Source: Hyperoodon ampullatus
Lineage: Eukaryota > Chordata > Mammalia > Artiodactyla > Ziphiidae
Assembly (NCBI GenBank): GCA_949752795.1
Contig: OX457061.1
Coordinates: 7,313,239 to 7,377,238, forward strand
Length of the DNA: 64,000 nt
Direction of reading: 5' to 3'
Shown here: positions 36,223 through 47,494 of the stretch, piece after piece
Position numbering within the stretch: the first letter of the stretch is position 1
Layout of the letters: every line of letters begins with the position of its first letter
The notes under the pieces: generated by a model
What the model saw: the letters and a program-made list of their open reading frames with translations, nothing else
Database searches by the model: none
Told to the model about the DNA's origin: nothing
Translations under genes and position numbers: made by a program

Positions 36223-36606
36223 TTTTTTTTTTTTTAGTTTTGCTTCTTGCATTCCTTTTTTTAAAAAATAAATTTATTTATTGTATTTATTTATTTTTGG
36301 CTATATTGGGTCTCCATTGCTGCGCGTGGGCTTTCTCTAGTTGCAGCGAGCAGGAGCTACTCTTCCTTGCGGTGCGTGGGCTTCTCATTGCCGTGGCTTC
36401 TTTTGTTGTGGAGCACGGGCTCTAGACATGTGGGCTTCAGTAGTTGTGGCACGCGGGCTTCAGTAGTTGTGGCACGCAGGCTCAGTAGTTGTGGCACACA
36501 AACTTAGGTGCTCTGTGGCATGTGGGATCTTCCCTGAACAGGGCTTGAACCCGTGTCCTCTGCATTGGCAGGCAGATTCTTAACCACTGCGCCACCAGGG
36601 AAGCCC
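36223..36606 (-). mobile_element. CHR-type SINE, long subtype
   Basis: It runs from a T-rich tail through ggctatattgggtctccatt to gccaccagggaagccc. A perfect 14-bp target-site duplication, ttatggaaagtctt, flanks it at 36209-36222 and 36607-36620. Confidence 0.96.
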
Positions 36607-36659
36607 TTATGGAAAGTCTTATAGGTTTAAATGTTACTAGCTTATTGTCATTGACAGGT

Positions 36660-36795
36660 TAAGTAGGCCAGGACCTGTGCTACATGCTTTCTGAGGGTGA
36701 CTGCATTATTACTGTCCCCACTGTACAGATGAGGAAGCTGACCCTGGTATGGCACAACTAAGATCCTATAGCTAGTGGAGTGGAGCTGGGACCAT
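36660..36795 (-). repeat. MIR fragment
   Basis: It reads tactgtccccactgtacaga, tgaggaagctgaccctgg and tcctatagctagtggagtgg. Confidence 0.6.
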
Positions 36796-37077
36796 TTTAT
36801 CCAAGTCCAAGTTCCAAATCCAAGCTTTCATCTTCTGTGGTTTTTCGTGTAACAGAGTGGTCTTACTTGGGCATGGTACCCCCTCCCAGGCCTCTTCTCC
36901 AGAGGCGCCATGGTTTGTGTTTTCTCAGTAACTGGAGGGGGAGGGGGCTTCTGACATTTTGAGCCCAGGTGTGCTAAGCATCCTTCTAGGCACTGTATAA
37001 ATCTGCCTGGTAAAGAACTGACTCAGCCCAAATACCAAGTGTGCCGCTATTGAGAAACACTAAAACCAGATATCCTT

Positions 37078-37212
37078 GGGACTTCCCTGGCCATCCAGTG
37101 GTTAAGACTCCACCCTTCCACTGCAGGGGGCGCGGATTCAATCCCTGGTCAGGGAACTAAGATCCTACATGCTGCGCGCGCAGCCAAAAAAATTGAAAAA
37201 AAATTTTTTTAA
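37078..37212 (+). mobile_element. CHR-type SINE, short
   Basis: It starts gggacttccctggccatcca, carries cagggaactaagatcctaca and ends cagccaaaaaaattg. Confidence 0.88.
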
Positions 37213-37222
37213 TAAATAAATA

Positions 37223-37460
37223 GGGCTTCCCTGGTGGCGCAGTGGTTGAGAGTCCGCCTGCCAATGCAGGGGACACGGGTTCGTTCCCCGGTCCGGGAAG
37301 ATCCCACACGCCGCGGAGCGGCTGGGCCCGTGAGCCATGGCCGCTGAGCCTGCGCGTCCGGAGCCTGTGCTCCGCAACGGGAGAGGCCACAACGGTGAGA
37401 GGCCTGCATACCGCCAAAAAAATAATAATAATAATAATAAATAAATAAATAAAATAAAAT
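37223..37460 (+). mobile_element. CHR-type SINE, young toothed-whale-like subtype
   Basis: It starts gggcttccctggtggcgcag, includes ggcccgtgagccatggccgc, and ends in an (ATA)n/(AAAT)n tail at about 37420-37460. Confidence 0.95.
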
Positions 37461-37567
37461 ATCCTTACTGCACAGAATTGGCTTAGGTGATGTGGGGCTA
37501 GGCTGCAAAGACAAAATCACCTTGCCTGTCCTTGGAAGCTGCCATGCAGGGTGGAAGCTGGAAAAGG

Positions 37568-37643
37568 CATGGCTCCTGTCCCCGGGGACTGATGTGCTCC
37601 TGTGGGCGTGGCTCCTGTCCCCAGGGATTGATGGGCTCCTGAG
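37568..37643. repeat. Imperfect ~38-bp tandem duplication
   Basis: The phrase tggctcctgtcccc followed by ggga, ttgatg-like sequence and gctcctg occurs at about 37568-37607 and again at 37608-37643. Confidence 0.8.
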
Positions 37644-38469
37644 CTGATAGAGACAGCAGCACCCACCTCCTGAAAGAAGAACTTGGAGGGGAAGAGTTTA
37701 GACTTTGGAAATAGACGAACCAGGGTTTGAGTCCCGGCTCAGGCTCTCTCAGCTGAGTAAGCTTTGTTCATTCTCCTCTTGAGCAAAATAGGGGCGATGA
37801 TGCCTTCCTATTGGCTGCTGTGAAGATGAGAGTTTAGCACAGCGGGGCAGGTGCATAGTAGGTGCTCTGAGTTCAGAGGAAGGCCCAGGCCGACCCAGAA
37901 GGCTTCAGAGAGGAGGCGGAGCTGGGGCTCAGCTATGCCAGGGGGATCAGATTAAAGGGCATGTCAGGCAGGGCACAGCTTGAGCAAAGATGGGCAACGT
38001 CTATTCAAGAGCAAAGGATTCGTACGTCTGGAAGAGGAGAGAACATGGAAGCTGCAGAGTCTGGATTCAGGCCAGCTCCAAAGGCCAGGCTAGGGAGGCT
38101 TTGGACTTTATCCAGTCTCAACGCAGGCTGTACCCAGCGGGAGGTGTAGCTGACATCAGCCGCCAGAGTATTGGTCGCTGAGGCGTGTTCCGAGGGGTCA
38201 CCCACCTGCTGTTCACTAGTCGTGGTGCCTTCTGGCTGAGAAGGTGGCCAATAGCTGCCCGGATTGATGGAGGCGTGTGTTAGGGGGGGCACTGACCACT
38301 GGGCGCCAGCCCCTCGCCTGGCAGCAAGGAAACCTGTGACCTTAGATGCCTGGGAGGCTGCACAGGAAGGTGTCCTAAAGGTCACCTGGTGCATCTCTGC
38401 TTCCTTCTCCAGGCAGGGTTGGCCTCCCGAGAGCTGCCTGCATTGCAGCACTTCTCAGACTAAATTTTA

Positions 38470-38700
38470 GTAATAACAATAACAATGATGACATTTGTGG
38501 AACACTGACTCCTTGCCCAGCACCAGGCTAAGTGGTTTTCACGTGTTATCTCATTGACTTCTCACTGCAACCCATGGGGCAGGAACTATCATTATTCTCA
38601 CTTCAAAAATGATTCTCAGAAAGGGTTAGTAATTTTCCAGAAGTCACACAGCTAGTAAATGACTTCAGTCCACAGTCTGATTCCAGAACTTCACAGCCTC
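38470..38700 (-). repeat. MIR SINE
   Basis: A near full-length reverse MIR: atttgtggaacactgactcc, gtgttatctcattgacttct, agaagtcacacagctagtaa. Its tRNA-like end abuts the SINE at 38720. Confidence 0.8.
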
Positions 38701-38719
38701 ATTAAAAAAAAAAAAAAAA

Positions 38720-38910
38720 GGGCTTCCCTGGTGGCGCAGTGGTTGAGAGTCCGCCTGCCGATGCAGGGGGCATGGGTTCGTGCCCCGGTCCGGGAAGATA
38801 CCACGTGCCGCGGAGCGGCTGGGCCCGTGAGCCATGGCCGCTGGGCCTGCGCGTCCGGAGCCTGTGCTCCGCAACGGGGAGAGGCCACAACAGTGAGAGG
38901 CCCGCGTACC

Positions 38911-38942
<32 letters not shown>
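38720..38942 (+). mobile_element. CHR-type SINE, young subtype
   Basis: It starts gggcttccctggtggcgcag and ends gtaccgc plus a 30-nt A tail, with an A run also on its 5' side. Confidence 0.95.
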
Positions 38943-38946
<4 letters not shown>

Positions 38947-39029
38947 CATGGAAGTTTATAAGACCCCCCTAAGCCAATCCCAGGGAGAGCCACTGATAAT
39001 AATTCATGCACAAACATATACAGTATATA

Positions 39030-39840
39030 ATCAGGCAGTACTTGCTTTGTATGAGTTTCAGATACCACGGTTTAGTTAAATAACACCAGTCCCTCAATAA
39101 CACGGTTCAAATTTCAGTTGCCATGTTATGTTAACTATGAGTAATTGCATTAAGTATGGACTTTGCTGCTCGCTCTTCCATCCACAAATCGCTGTGGAAA
39201 TGACAGATGCATAATGGCCAGTGACCAATTACATCACTTCTTTCAAAGCCTGTCATTGATTGGTCACCATGCGTGTTATTCGGTTCCCACACAGACAGCA
39301 AAGCATGTCCTTGTGTTGCCTCCCACCTCCCTGTGATAAACCCATGTGACATTTTACAAAAATGTATCAGCAAAAGAGGGAATTGGCCAACACACATGAA
39401 AGTGCAGCACAGAAATGCAGAGTGATAACACTGAAAGTGCAATTTGAACTGAAGATAAATGGAGTGATTTTAAAAATAGCTGGCTCTGGGAATGTTGACA
39501 CCACAGCTCTTTGCTATTCCAGAAACTCTAGGTATGCAGCCAGGGAAACTTAGTGAAGGTACACCTATCGACATATGGATGGGAGTGGTTCTGACAGAAA
39601 GGATGAAGTTGTCCCGAGGAAGTGATGCCAGCAAAAACATCCCATTAAAGGAACTGCGAGATATATTTCATGACATTGAAAGTACAAAGGATAAAATGTT
39701 TTAAGTTGATCTAAACTTAGAAAGGAGTATGATGACTCACCAATGCATAGAAAAGATGCTCGTTCTGTATCTCAAGTTACACTACAGGAAGAAGGCAAGC
39801 GCTGTTCAAACTACTCTTGGTAATTTTCCCCAGATTTATT
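39030..39840 (+). mobile_element. Tigger-like DNA transposon remnant (probable)
   Basis: Conceptual translation gives a piece like KCRVITLKVQFELK near 39410-39460, resembling the N-terminal helix-turn-helix region of pogo/Tigger transposases. At 39540-39830 there are pieces like ELRDIFHDIESTKDKMF, LNLERSMMTHQCIEKML and SAVQTTLGNF, resembling the C-terminal tail of that family. The middle of the transposase (catalytic core) is absent, so this is an internally deleted, dead copy. The assignment rests on remembered patterns. Confidence 0.55.
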
Positions 39841-40515
39841 GAGGCATAATTGACAGATAAAACTGTAATATATTTAAAGTGTACCATGTGATGATTTGAT
39901 ATTTGTATACATTGTGAAATGATTCCCACAATCAAGTTAATTGACACATCCATTACCTCACATAGTTACCCTTTTTTTAGGGAGAAGATCTACTCTCTCA
40001 GCAAATTTCAATTATACAATACAGTATTATCTACTATAGTCACCAGGCTATACGTTAGATCCTCAGACTCATTCATCTTATAACTGAAAGTCTGTACCCT
40101 TTTATCAACCCCTCCCTATTTTCCCCCATCCCCAAGCACCTGGCAACCATTATTCTACACTCTGTTTCTGTATAAGTGATACCATGCAGTATTTGTCTTT
40201 TTTCTTTCTGGCTTATTTCATTTAGCATAATGTATTCCAGTTTCATCCATGTCAACACAAATGGCAGGATTTCCTTCTTTTTAAAGACTGAATAATACTC
40301 CATTGTATATACATAAATACCACACTTTCAAAAAAAAAATACCACACTTTCTTTATCCATCCATCCATCAACAGACCCTTAGGTTGTTTCCAAATGTTAA
40401 CTCTCATGAATAATGCTGCAATGAACATGGGAGTATAGATATCTTTTGAGACAGCGTTTTCGCTTCCTTTGGATGTAGACCCCGAAGTGGGGTTGCTGGA
40501 TCATCCTTGATACAT
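39840..40515 (-). mobile_element. L1 LINE 3' fragment
   Basis: The plus strand reads agatttattgaggcataatt, ggcaaccattattctacact, cagtttcatccatgtcaaca and ataatactccattgtatata, the reverse complement of an L1 ORF2 end and 3' UTR. Confidence 0.85.
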
Positions 40516-40955
40516 TTTGATAAAGAAAGAAAACTCTTGAATTCCAATGTTTTTAATTTAAATTACACTAGTAATTTAGTAAGTATTAAATTTATTACTA
40601 GTTTTACTACTTTTTCATTTGTCTCTACATGTGTAACAGACCATCAAGAGTTTTTAATGCTTCAACAACTTTGAAAGGTCACAGAACAATCATAATTTTT
40701 CCCATTAATTATTAAGTTCTCTTTGCATGATTTCAGCTTGCATGGTCATTTTTACAGTCCCACAGTACAGTGGGAAGTGAGGACTGTGTATGTGTATGTG
40801 TATGCATGTACCACCACATATGTATCTATCTGTATAATTTTAAAATACAAATGGAGTATATTGTCTTCAACCTCCCTTTTTTTCCTACCATACGTTTTTA
40901 AAATTGAGGTAAAATGCACATAACATACAATTAACCATTTAAAGTGTTCAGGTCA

Positions 40956-41160
40956 GGGCCTCCCTGGTGGCGCAGTGGTTGAGAGTCCGCCTGCCGATGC
41001 AGGGGACACGGGTTCGTGCCCTGGTTCGGGAAGATCCCACATGCCGCGGAGCGGCTGGGTCCGTGAGCCATGGCCGCTGAGCCTGTGCGTTCGGAGCCTG
41101 TGCTCCGCAACGGGAGAGGCCACAACAGTGAGAGGCCCGCGTACCACAAAAAAAAAAAAA
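40956..41160 (+). mobile_element. CHR-type SINE, young subtype, inserted in L1
   Basis: It starts gggcctccctggtggcgcag and ends gtaccac plus an A tail. A 15-bp target-site duplication, aaagtgttcaggtca (40941-40955) and aaagtgttaaggtca (41161-41175), lies in L1 sequence. Confidence 0.95.
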
Positions 41161-41839
41161 AAAGTGTTAAGGTCAGTGGCATTTAGTGTATTCACAGTGT
41201 TGTGCAACCACCCCTTCCCTCTAGTTTCAAAATGTTTTCATTATCTCAGAAAAACACCCATTGAATAATCACTCCACATTTCCCCCTCCCAGGACCTGGT
41301 AACTGCTAATCTGCTTTCTGACTCTATGGATTTGCCTATTCTGGATATATCCTATAAAAGTAATCATACAATAGGTGACCTTTTGTGCTTGACTTCTTAG
41401 GGTAATGTTTTCGAGGTTCATCCAAGTTGTATTGTACCATGTATCAATATGTCTGTTGTTCCTTTTTATGGTTAAATAATATTCCATTGTATGAATATAC
41501 CCTAATTTACCCATTCTTCTGTTGAAGGACATTTCGGTTGTTTCCACGTTTTGACTATTATGAATAACGCTGGTATTAACATTCATGTACAAGTTTCTGT
41601 GTGTACATATGTTTTTATTTTTTTCTGGTATATACCTAGGAGTAGAATTGCTGGGTCATAAAGTAATTCCATGTTTGGACTTCATAAAAATGTAAAACTT
41701 TTGTGCATCAAAGGACACTATCAAGAATGTGATCAAGGTCATTGTTTCATTTTGAGTTAATTTTTGTAGATGGAGTGAGATAGAGGTCCAACTTCATTCT
41801 TTTGCGAGGGGCTATCCAGTTGTCCTAGCACCATTTGTT

Positions 41840-42034
41840 TTGTTTTGTTTTTTGAAGATTTTTTTTTGATGTTTACCATTTTTAAATTCTTTATTGAATT
41901 TGTTACAATTTGCTTCTGTTTGGTTTTTTGGCTGCGAGGCATGTGGGATCTTAGCTCCCTGACCAGGGATCGAACCCACACCTCCTGTATTGGAAGGTGA
42001 AGTCTTAACCACTGGACGGCCAGGGAAGTCCCCC
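41840..42034 (-). mobile_element. CHR-type SINE, short, inserted in L1
   Basis: It ends ggccagggaagtcccc. The 11-bp caccatttgtt is present on both sides (41829-41839 and 42038-42048). The T-rich 5' part may include other sequence. Confidence 0.85.
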
Positions 42035-42829
42035 TACCACCATTTGTTGCAGAGATTATGTTTCCCCCATTGAATGGTCTTGGCACCCTTGTCAAAAATC
42101 AATTGGCCATAGATGTTTGGGTTTATTTCTGGGCTCTCAATTCTGTTCCATTGGTCTGTATTTCTATCCTTATGCCAGTGCCACACTGTTTTGATTACTT
42201 TAGCTTTGTAATAAGTTTTGAAATCAACACACATTTTTCATGTAACCTGAATATCTTTTTATGTCAGAATGGTAGGGGTGATCTCATTCCTTTTGATGGC
42301 TGCACAATATTCCATTGTATGGATAAATCATAACAAATTGAACCAGCCTCCAACTGATGGACAGATTGTCTCCAGGTTTTTCTCTCTCACACACAATGCT
42401 GCACAAATCATCCAGGTGGATACCTCTTTATGTATATGTATGAATATTCCTGTAAGAAGCTTCTAGAAGATGAAGTGTTAAGTCAAAGAGTAATATAAGT
42501 CACTATTATTAAGTTGCCCTCCAAAAGTTATACCAATGACTTTTAGTGCACCATAGTGTTGACTTGGTGGATCTCAATCTTCTTATTCTCTGCCTGAGAG
42601 GCAGAAAATAGTGTTTCACTTTAGTTTGCATTTTGTTAATCATGACAAGGTTCAGCATCTTTTCAAGTTCATTGGCTATTTTCTTTTTTTGTGTGAATTT
42701 ATATCTTTTGCACACTTTTTTTTTCTATTGAGATGTTGGGCTTTTGTTATTGATTTATAAGAATCCTTTGCATATTAAGGCTCACACTATATTAGAATGG
42801 TCTGGTTACTTGTTTGTCTCCTTCATTCT

Positions 42830-42950
42830 GTGTGCACACCTGGAAGGAAAGGAAGGTATCCTATTCACCCTTGTGTGCCTGGCGGCTAGCCTAGGGCATA
42901 GCACATAACAGAAGTTCGATAAATATTTGCTGAAGTGATAAAAAGGTGTG
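42830..42950 (+). repeat. L2-like LINE 3' end
   Basis: The text gcatagcacataacagaag followed by ttcgataaatatttgctgaa resembles the common L2 3' end. Confidence 0.5.
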
Positions 42951-43374
42951 CACCTAAGTCCCTGAACCAGATGTTGACAGTAAAAAGATGAACAGAGGAG
43001 AGTCCTTGTTCTAATGGAGCTCACAGTCTGGTTGGAGAGTAAACATTAATTCTCTCATTCAACAAAAGTTTATTGAGCAGCTTCCTCTGGGCCATGTGCA
43101 TAATGTCCTAAGCAGCCTGCTAGGATGAGAAAAATGCCAGGATTGTGACTCAGGTGACCTGGTCCTACTGGAATCTGGGCTGGTGAATTCCCCTCCCTGG
43201 TCATCAGTATCACCATCCGTAAAATGTGAGTGACTGGACCAAATTCTCTCATTTCCCCTTGAACATCTATCAGTCTGTGCTTCTTTGACTCTTTCTGGAA
43301 GTAGGAGTCAGTGGCCCAAGGGACCGTCATGTCACTGCTCAGAGCCTCCCCTTGCTCCACAGTGGCAGTGAATA

Positions 43375-43480
43375 CAGGCTTTGAAGTCAGTGTCCTGAGT
43401 TCAAATTCCAGCTCTGCTACATGCTAGCTGTGGCCTTGGATGTGTGACTTAGCCTCTTGATGGAACCTTTCTGGTGGAAT
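43375..43480 (+). repeat. MIR SINE, left part (split by L1)
   Basis: It reads gttcaaattccagctctgct, acatgctagctgtggccttg and tgtgacttagcctcttga. The right half resumes after the L1 at 44158-44215 (ggtgctcggcaggaagcctg, gcacagagaaagtgtgc). Confidence 0.8.
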
Positions 43481-43500
43481 TAAAAGTGATGAACCCTGTG

Positions 43501-44137
43501 TGGAGAAAAGGGAACCCTCCTGCACTGTTGGTGGGAATGTAAATTGATACAGCCACTATGGAGAACAGTATGGAGGTTCCTTAAAAAACTAAAAATAGAA
43601 CTACCATATGACCCAGCAATCCCACTACTGGGCATATACCCAGAGGAAACCATAATTCAAAAAGACACATGCACCCCAGTGTTCATTGCAGCACTATTTA
43701 CAATAGCCAGGTCATGGAAGCAACCTAAATGCCCATCGATAAACGAATGGATAAAGAAGATGTGGTACATATATACAATGGAATACTACTCAGCCATAAA
43801 AAGCAATGAAATTGGGTCATTTGTTGAGACATGGATGGATCTAGAGACTGTCATACAGAGTGAAGTAAGTCAGAAAGAGAAAAACAAATATCGTATATTA
43901 ATGCATATATGTGGAACCTAGAAAAATGGTATAGATGAACCGGTTTGCAGGGCAGAAATTGAGACACAGATGTAGAGAACAAATGTATGGACACTAAGGG
44001 GGGAAAGCCGCGGGGGTTGGGGATGGTGGTGTGATGAATTGGGCGATTGGGATTGACATGTATACACTGATGTATAAAATTGATGACTAATGACTAATAA
44101 AAATAAATAAAATAAAATTCAAAAATCAATCAATAAA
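43501..44137 (+). mobile_element. 5'-truncated young L1 LINE with 20-bp TSD
   Basis: The insert carries the last part of L1 ORF2 (in frame at 43544-43921, with recognisable phrases [11 protein letters not shown] and MEYYSAIKSNEIGSF), a short 3' UTR and an A-rich tail ending near 44137. The 20-bp duplication taaaagtgatgaaccctgtg (43481-43500) and taaaagtgatggaccctgtg (44138-44157) shows target-primed insertion into a MIR. The 5' end is truncated within ORF2, so it cannot move. The 125-residue open frame is the tail of the reverse transcriptase protein, not a host gene. Confidence 0.93.
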
Positions 44138-44851
44138 TAAAAGTGATGGACCCTGTGAGGTGCTCGGCAGGAAGCCTGGCACAGAGAAAGTGTGCAGTAA
44201 ATAAAAGGCCATTGTCCTTACCTTTAGCATAGACTTCAGGGCTACAGAGGAGTTGTCCAGGGAAGACCTGCTTCCTGGAAGGTGAGAGAGGAGGCACATG
44301 GGGAGTTGGAGGTGGGTGTGGCCTGGGAAAGACTGCCCTTGAATGAGTTGGATGGGTCCCCAGTGAGAGGCCCCAGGTGCTTATGAATGAGTCCCTGTGG
44401 AGGTCTCTAGGTCAGCCCAGTCAGTGGGAGAACTCTGGACTGGGAGGCCAGCAGTCCTGCCTCCAGGTGGGCCTGGACCAGCGAGCTCCCCACGGTGGAC
44501 CTCCTCTATGAAGTGAGGCCACAGCCCCCTCTTGAGGCACGAAAGTTGTCCTGTGTCCTAATGTGTGGATCCCCAGGGCCAGCTAGCCGGAAGTCTAGAC
44601 AGGGCTGGCTTTTCATGCCCCCTGCTGGCAGCTTCAGGAGCCACAAGCACCCACTTCCCCTCCTGCCTTGACATCAGGCAGCGTTGCTGGTGAGGGCAGC
44701 CCACGTGGCCACCTGTGCCCTTCCTGCCCTCGGCTCAGACCCTCAGTGGCTTCTCCCTCCCCTTCAAGTTCCTGGAAACTGTCCCCACGACGTCCCCATG
44801 CTCACAAACACAGACAGAGACGTGGGCAAGTGCTCAAGGGCAAACACTCTT

Positions 44852-45109
44852 TTTTTTTTATTATTGATTTTTATTGGAGCATAGTTGCTTTACAATGTTG
44901 TATTCGTTTCTGCTGTACAGCAAAGTGAATCAGTTATACGTATACATATATCCCCTCTTTTTTAGATTTCCTTCCCATTTAGGTCACCACAGAGCACTGA
45001 GTAGAGTTCCCTGTGCTATACAGTAGGTTCTCATTAGTTATCTATTTTATACATAGTAGTATATATATGTCAGTCCCAATCTCCCAGTTCATCCCACCCC
45101 CCCATCCCT
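44852..45109 (-). mobile_element. Young L1 LINE 3'-end insertion
   Basis: It starts with a T-run, then gcatagttgctttacaatg, tgctgtacagcaaagtgaat and gagttccctgtgctatacag. The target-site duplication caaacactctt lies at 44841-44851 and 45110-45120. Confidence 0.92.
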
Positions 45110-45537
45110 CAAACACTCTTATTTGCACATGACATCACAACCACACACGGATATACCCATGTTCAAAGTCACATTAAAACTTTCAGGGACCTTATTCACT
45201 TTTACTTCATGGGCCCCTTTCTCCATTAAAAAAAATAATAAAAATTATATTTTACAAAAAAAAATTATATTTTACAACTATGTTGGTGTAAAGAACAGAT
45301 ATCATCCAGGCTGGATTCATTATTATACAATTCATTGTTCTTATATTCTCTTTTTTTCTTATTTTAAAATAAATTAAAATGAAAACATTTTCATAGGCTC
45401 CTAAAACTATCGCAGGCCCTCAGCACTAAGCCTCCTGAGGAGATCTGACAGAGAAGTCAGCCCCACCAGTGAGCATGTGTGAATTCACACACATCTAGCT
45501 CCAAAAAGTGCCCACTTTATTATTAATATCTGTCACT

Positions 45538-45662
45538 GGGGCTTCCCTGGTGGTCCAGTAACCAGGTTAAGAATCCACACTTCCACTGCAGGGGGCACAG
45601 GTTCGATCCCTGGTTGGGAAACTAGAATCCCACAAGCTGTGTGGTGTGGCCAAAACAAACAT
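45538..45662 (+). mobile_element. CHR-type SINE, short
   Basis: It starts ggggcttccctggtggtcca, has ggttcgatccctggttggga and ends gtgtggccaaaacaaac. Confidence 0.88.
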
Positions 45663-45664
45663 AG

Positions 45665-46050
45665 AAAAACCTGTCATTTATGGTCACCTTTTATATGCCA
45701 GGCACTAAGTGAAGTGCTTTCCATGAATTATCTTTTTTTAATATTTATTTATTTTATTTTTATTTATTTGGCTGCGCCAGATCTTCATTGCGGCATATGG
45801 GATTTCGTTGTGGCGTGCGGGATCTTTTAGTTGCGGCATGCGGGATCTAGTTCCCTAACCAGGGATCAAACCTGGGTCCCCTGCATTGGGAGCGTGGAGT
45901 CTTAACTGCTGGACCACCAGAGAAGTCCCTCCATGAATTATCTTATTTTTATTTATTTTACAGGCAGGGAAACTGACATTCAGAGAGGTGAAGTGATTTG
46001 CCCTGGGTCACACAGCCAAGGTCTGCGTGACCCCGAAGCCTGTGTTCTAA
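45665..46050 (-). repeat. MIR SINE split by a CHR SINE
   Basis: The left part (45665-45734, ttatatgccaggcactaagt) and right part (45931-46050, gaggtgaagtgatttgccct, gggtcacacagccaagg) form one MIR separated by the insertion at 45735-45930. Confidence 0.8.
45735..45930 (-). mobile_element. CHR-type SINE inside a MIR
   Basis: It runs from a T-rich tail through ggctgcgccagatcttcatt to accaccagagaagtccct. A perfect 14-bp duplication, ccatgaattatctt, lies at 45721-45734 and 45931-45944. Confidence 0.95.
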
Positions 46051-46321
46051 TCCTCTCCTCAGGGGTCTGCTTGATGCCTGATCCTAGGGGAGCACCAAAC
46101 GTTTGGCAGGACAAATCTGCCCCACAGAGGGTGCAGTGTAATGCTCACTCCCGTGCCCACAGACTCGCCCGGACACACACACCACCCCCTGCCCTGGCAG
46201 TGCTCTTCAGTGAAAGCCCCATCCTGGTTTCCAACCCCAGCCCCGAGGCAGCGAGACTGGTTAAGCGTATCCTCATCCAGCACAGGCTCTCCTCGCCCTC
46301 CATGGAGCCAGGTGTCCCAGG

Positions 46322-46361
46322 CCACCTCCAGCCCCAAGGTACCACCTCCAGCCCCAAGGTA
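46322..46361. repeat. Perfect 20-bp tandem duplication
   Basis: The unit ccacctccagccccaaggta occurs twice in a row (46322-46341 and 46342-46361). Confidence 0.97.
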
Positions 46362-47494
46362 CCACCTTTCCCGAGAGCTGGCAGTGAGGGTGAAGGGCTG
46401 AGATTGGGGCAGAGGAGAGGAAAGGGTCACAAGCGGGGATCTTTTCCCATGTGAGTTTCTGCCATTTGCTGGGTATCCAGGGATGCAGACCCTCCCCCGA
46501 CCTTCAGGAGCTCCATTTGAGTGTTTGTCATTATTTTTTCATTATTACGAATTTCCTTGCCTATTATAATGGAGGTGAGGATAGCACCTGCTTTCCAGGA
46601 CTGTTGAAAGGGTCCAATGACATAAGTATAGTCTTTATTGCAGTGCCTGGTGCCGAGTGAGCAAATCAGAGCTGGTTGTGTTAATATTATTTCCTACCTC
46701 TGTAATCCGGTGAGATGATGAAAGCATGATTTGGGGCAGAGGAGGTGTAGCCACCTTAGGAGAAAGGACAGAAATGATAGACATGGAGTGATGTGGGCGA
46801 CTGTGTCAGAGAGAGGATCAGCCTACCAGGCACCCGCAGATTTTGAACCAAGTGGTCAGGAGATGGTCAAGGGGGGTCCCATAGGATTAAGCCCATTTGG
46901 AGGAGTCAGCAGGACATCAGGCACAGGACGGGAGCAGCCACCCCTACATTTGCACCCATCCCCGTTTGCTCAGGATGGTCCTGCTTTTAGCACTGAAAGT
47001 TCTGCATCCCGAGAAGCCCCTCAATCCCAGGCAAGCAGGATGGTTGGTCCCCCTAGAACACGCAGTGGTCACGAGGCGCCCACTATGACCAGCACTGGGC
47101 TCAGACCCGGCCGTGGGCCTCTTGTCCTCTGGCTGAGGGAAGCTGAAGCACGCCGACAACCACCCCCTGACGTGACACATGGTGGAATGTCCCTCCTCAG
47201 ATAATAATCACACTGCCCTTTGTTGCTCCAAGCTCTGGTTCTGGATCCACAGGGATCAGAGAGTACTTCCGGTTTCCAGGGAGTACTCTCGATTCTGAGA
47301 AATTAGAGGGTGAACTCTGGCCGGACTGACTTCCCAGCTCCTGGAATCTCTCAGTTCTGTTCCAAGGGGCTTTGCACCACCTGGCACCCTTTCCCCTCCT
47401 TTGGGACTCAGCTGGAAGGCCACATGCTCCAAGGAGCTCTCCCTAACTCCCTCATGCCAGGGGCTGTGTCCCCAGCGCCCCCTAGCGTCCCACT

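Larger units (their letters stand above)
40890..42800 (-). mobile_element. Old L1 LINE(s), interrupted by two SINEs
   Basis: L1 reverse-strand phrases run from aaattgaggtaaaatgcaca (about 40901), resume at cagtggcatttagtgta after the first SINE, and continue through attccattgtatgaatat, ttgctgggtcataaagtaat, ttggcacccttgtcaaaaat and tctttttgatggctgcac-like text to about 42790. The SINEs at 40956-41160 and about 41840-42034 interrupt it. More than one L1 copy may be joined here. Confidence 0.75.

Noticed and set aside
38720..38942. tRNA gene suggested by A/B-box-like sequence in the SINEs
   Set aside because: These are tRNA-derived SINE heads with SINE bodies and A tails, repeated many times; no cloverleaf tRNA is supported.
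43544..43921. 125-residue frame as a host gene
   Set aside because: It is the C-terminal tail of L1 ORF2 inside a 5'-truncated insertion with target-site duplication.
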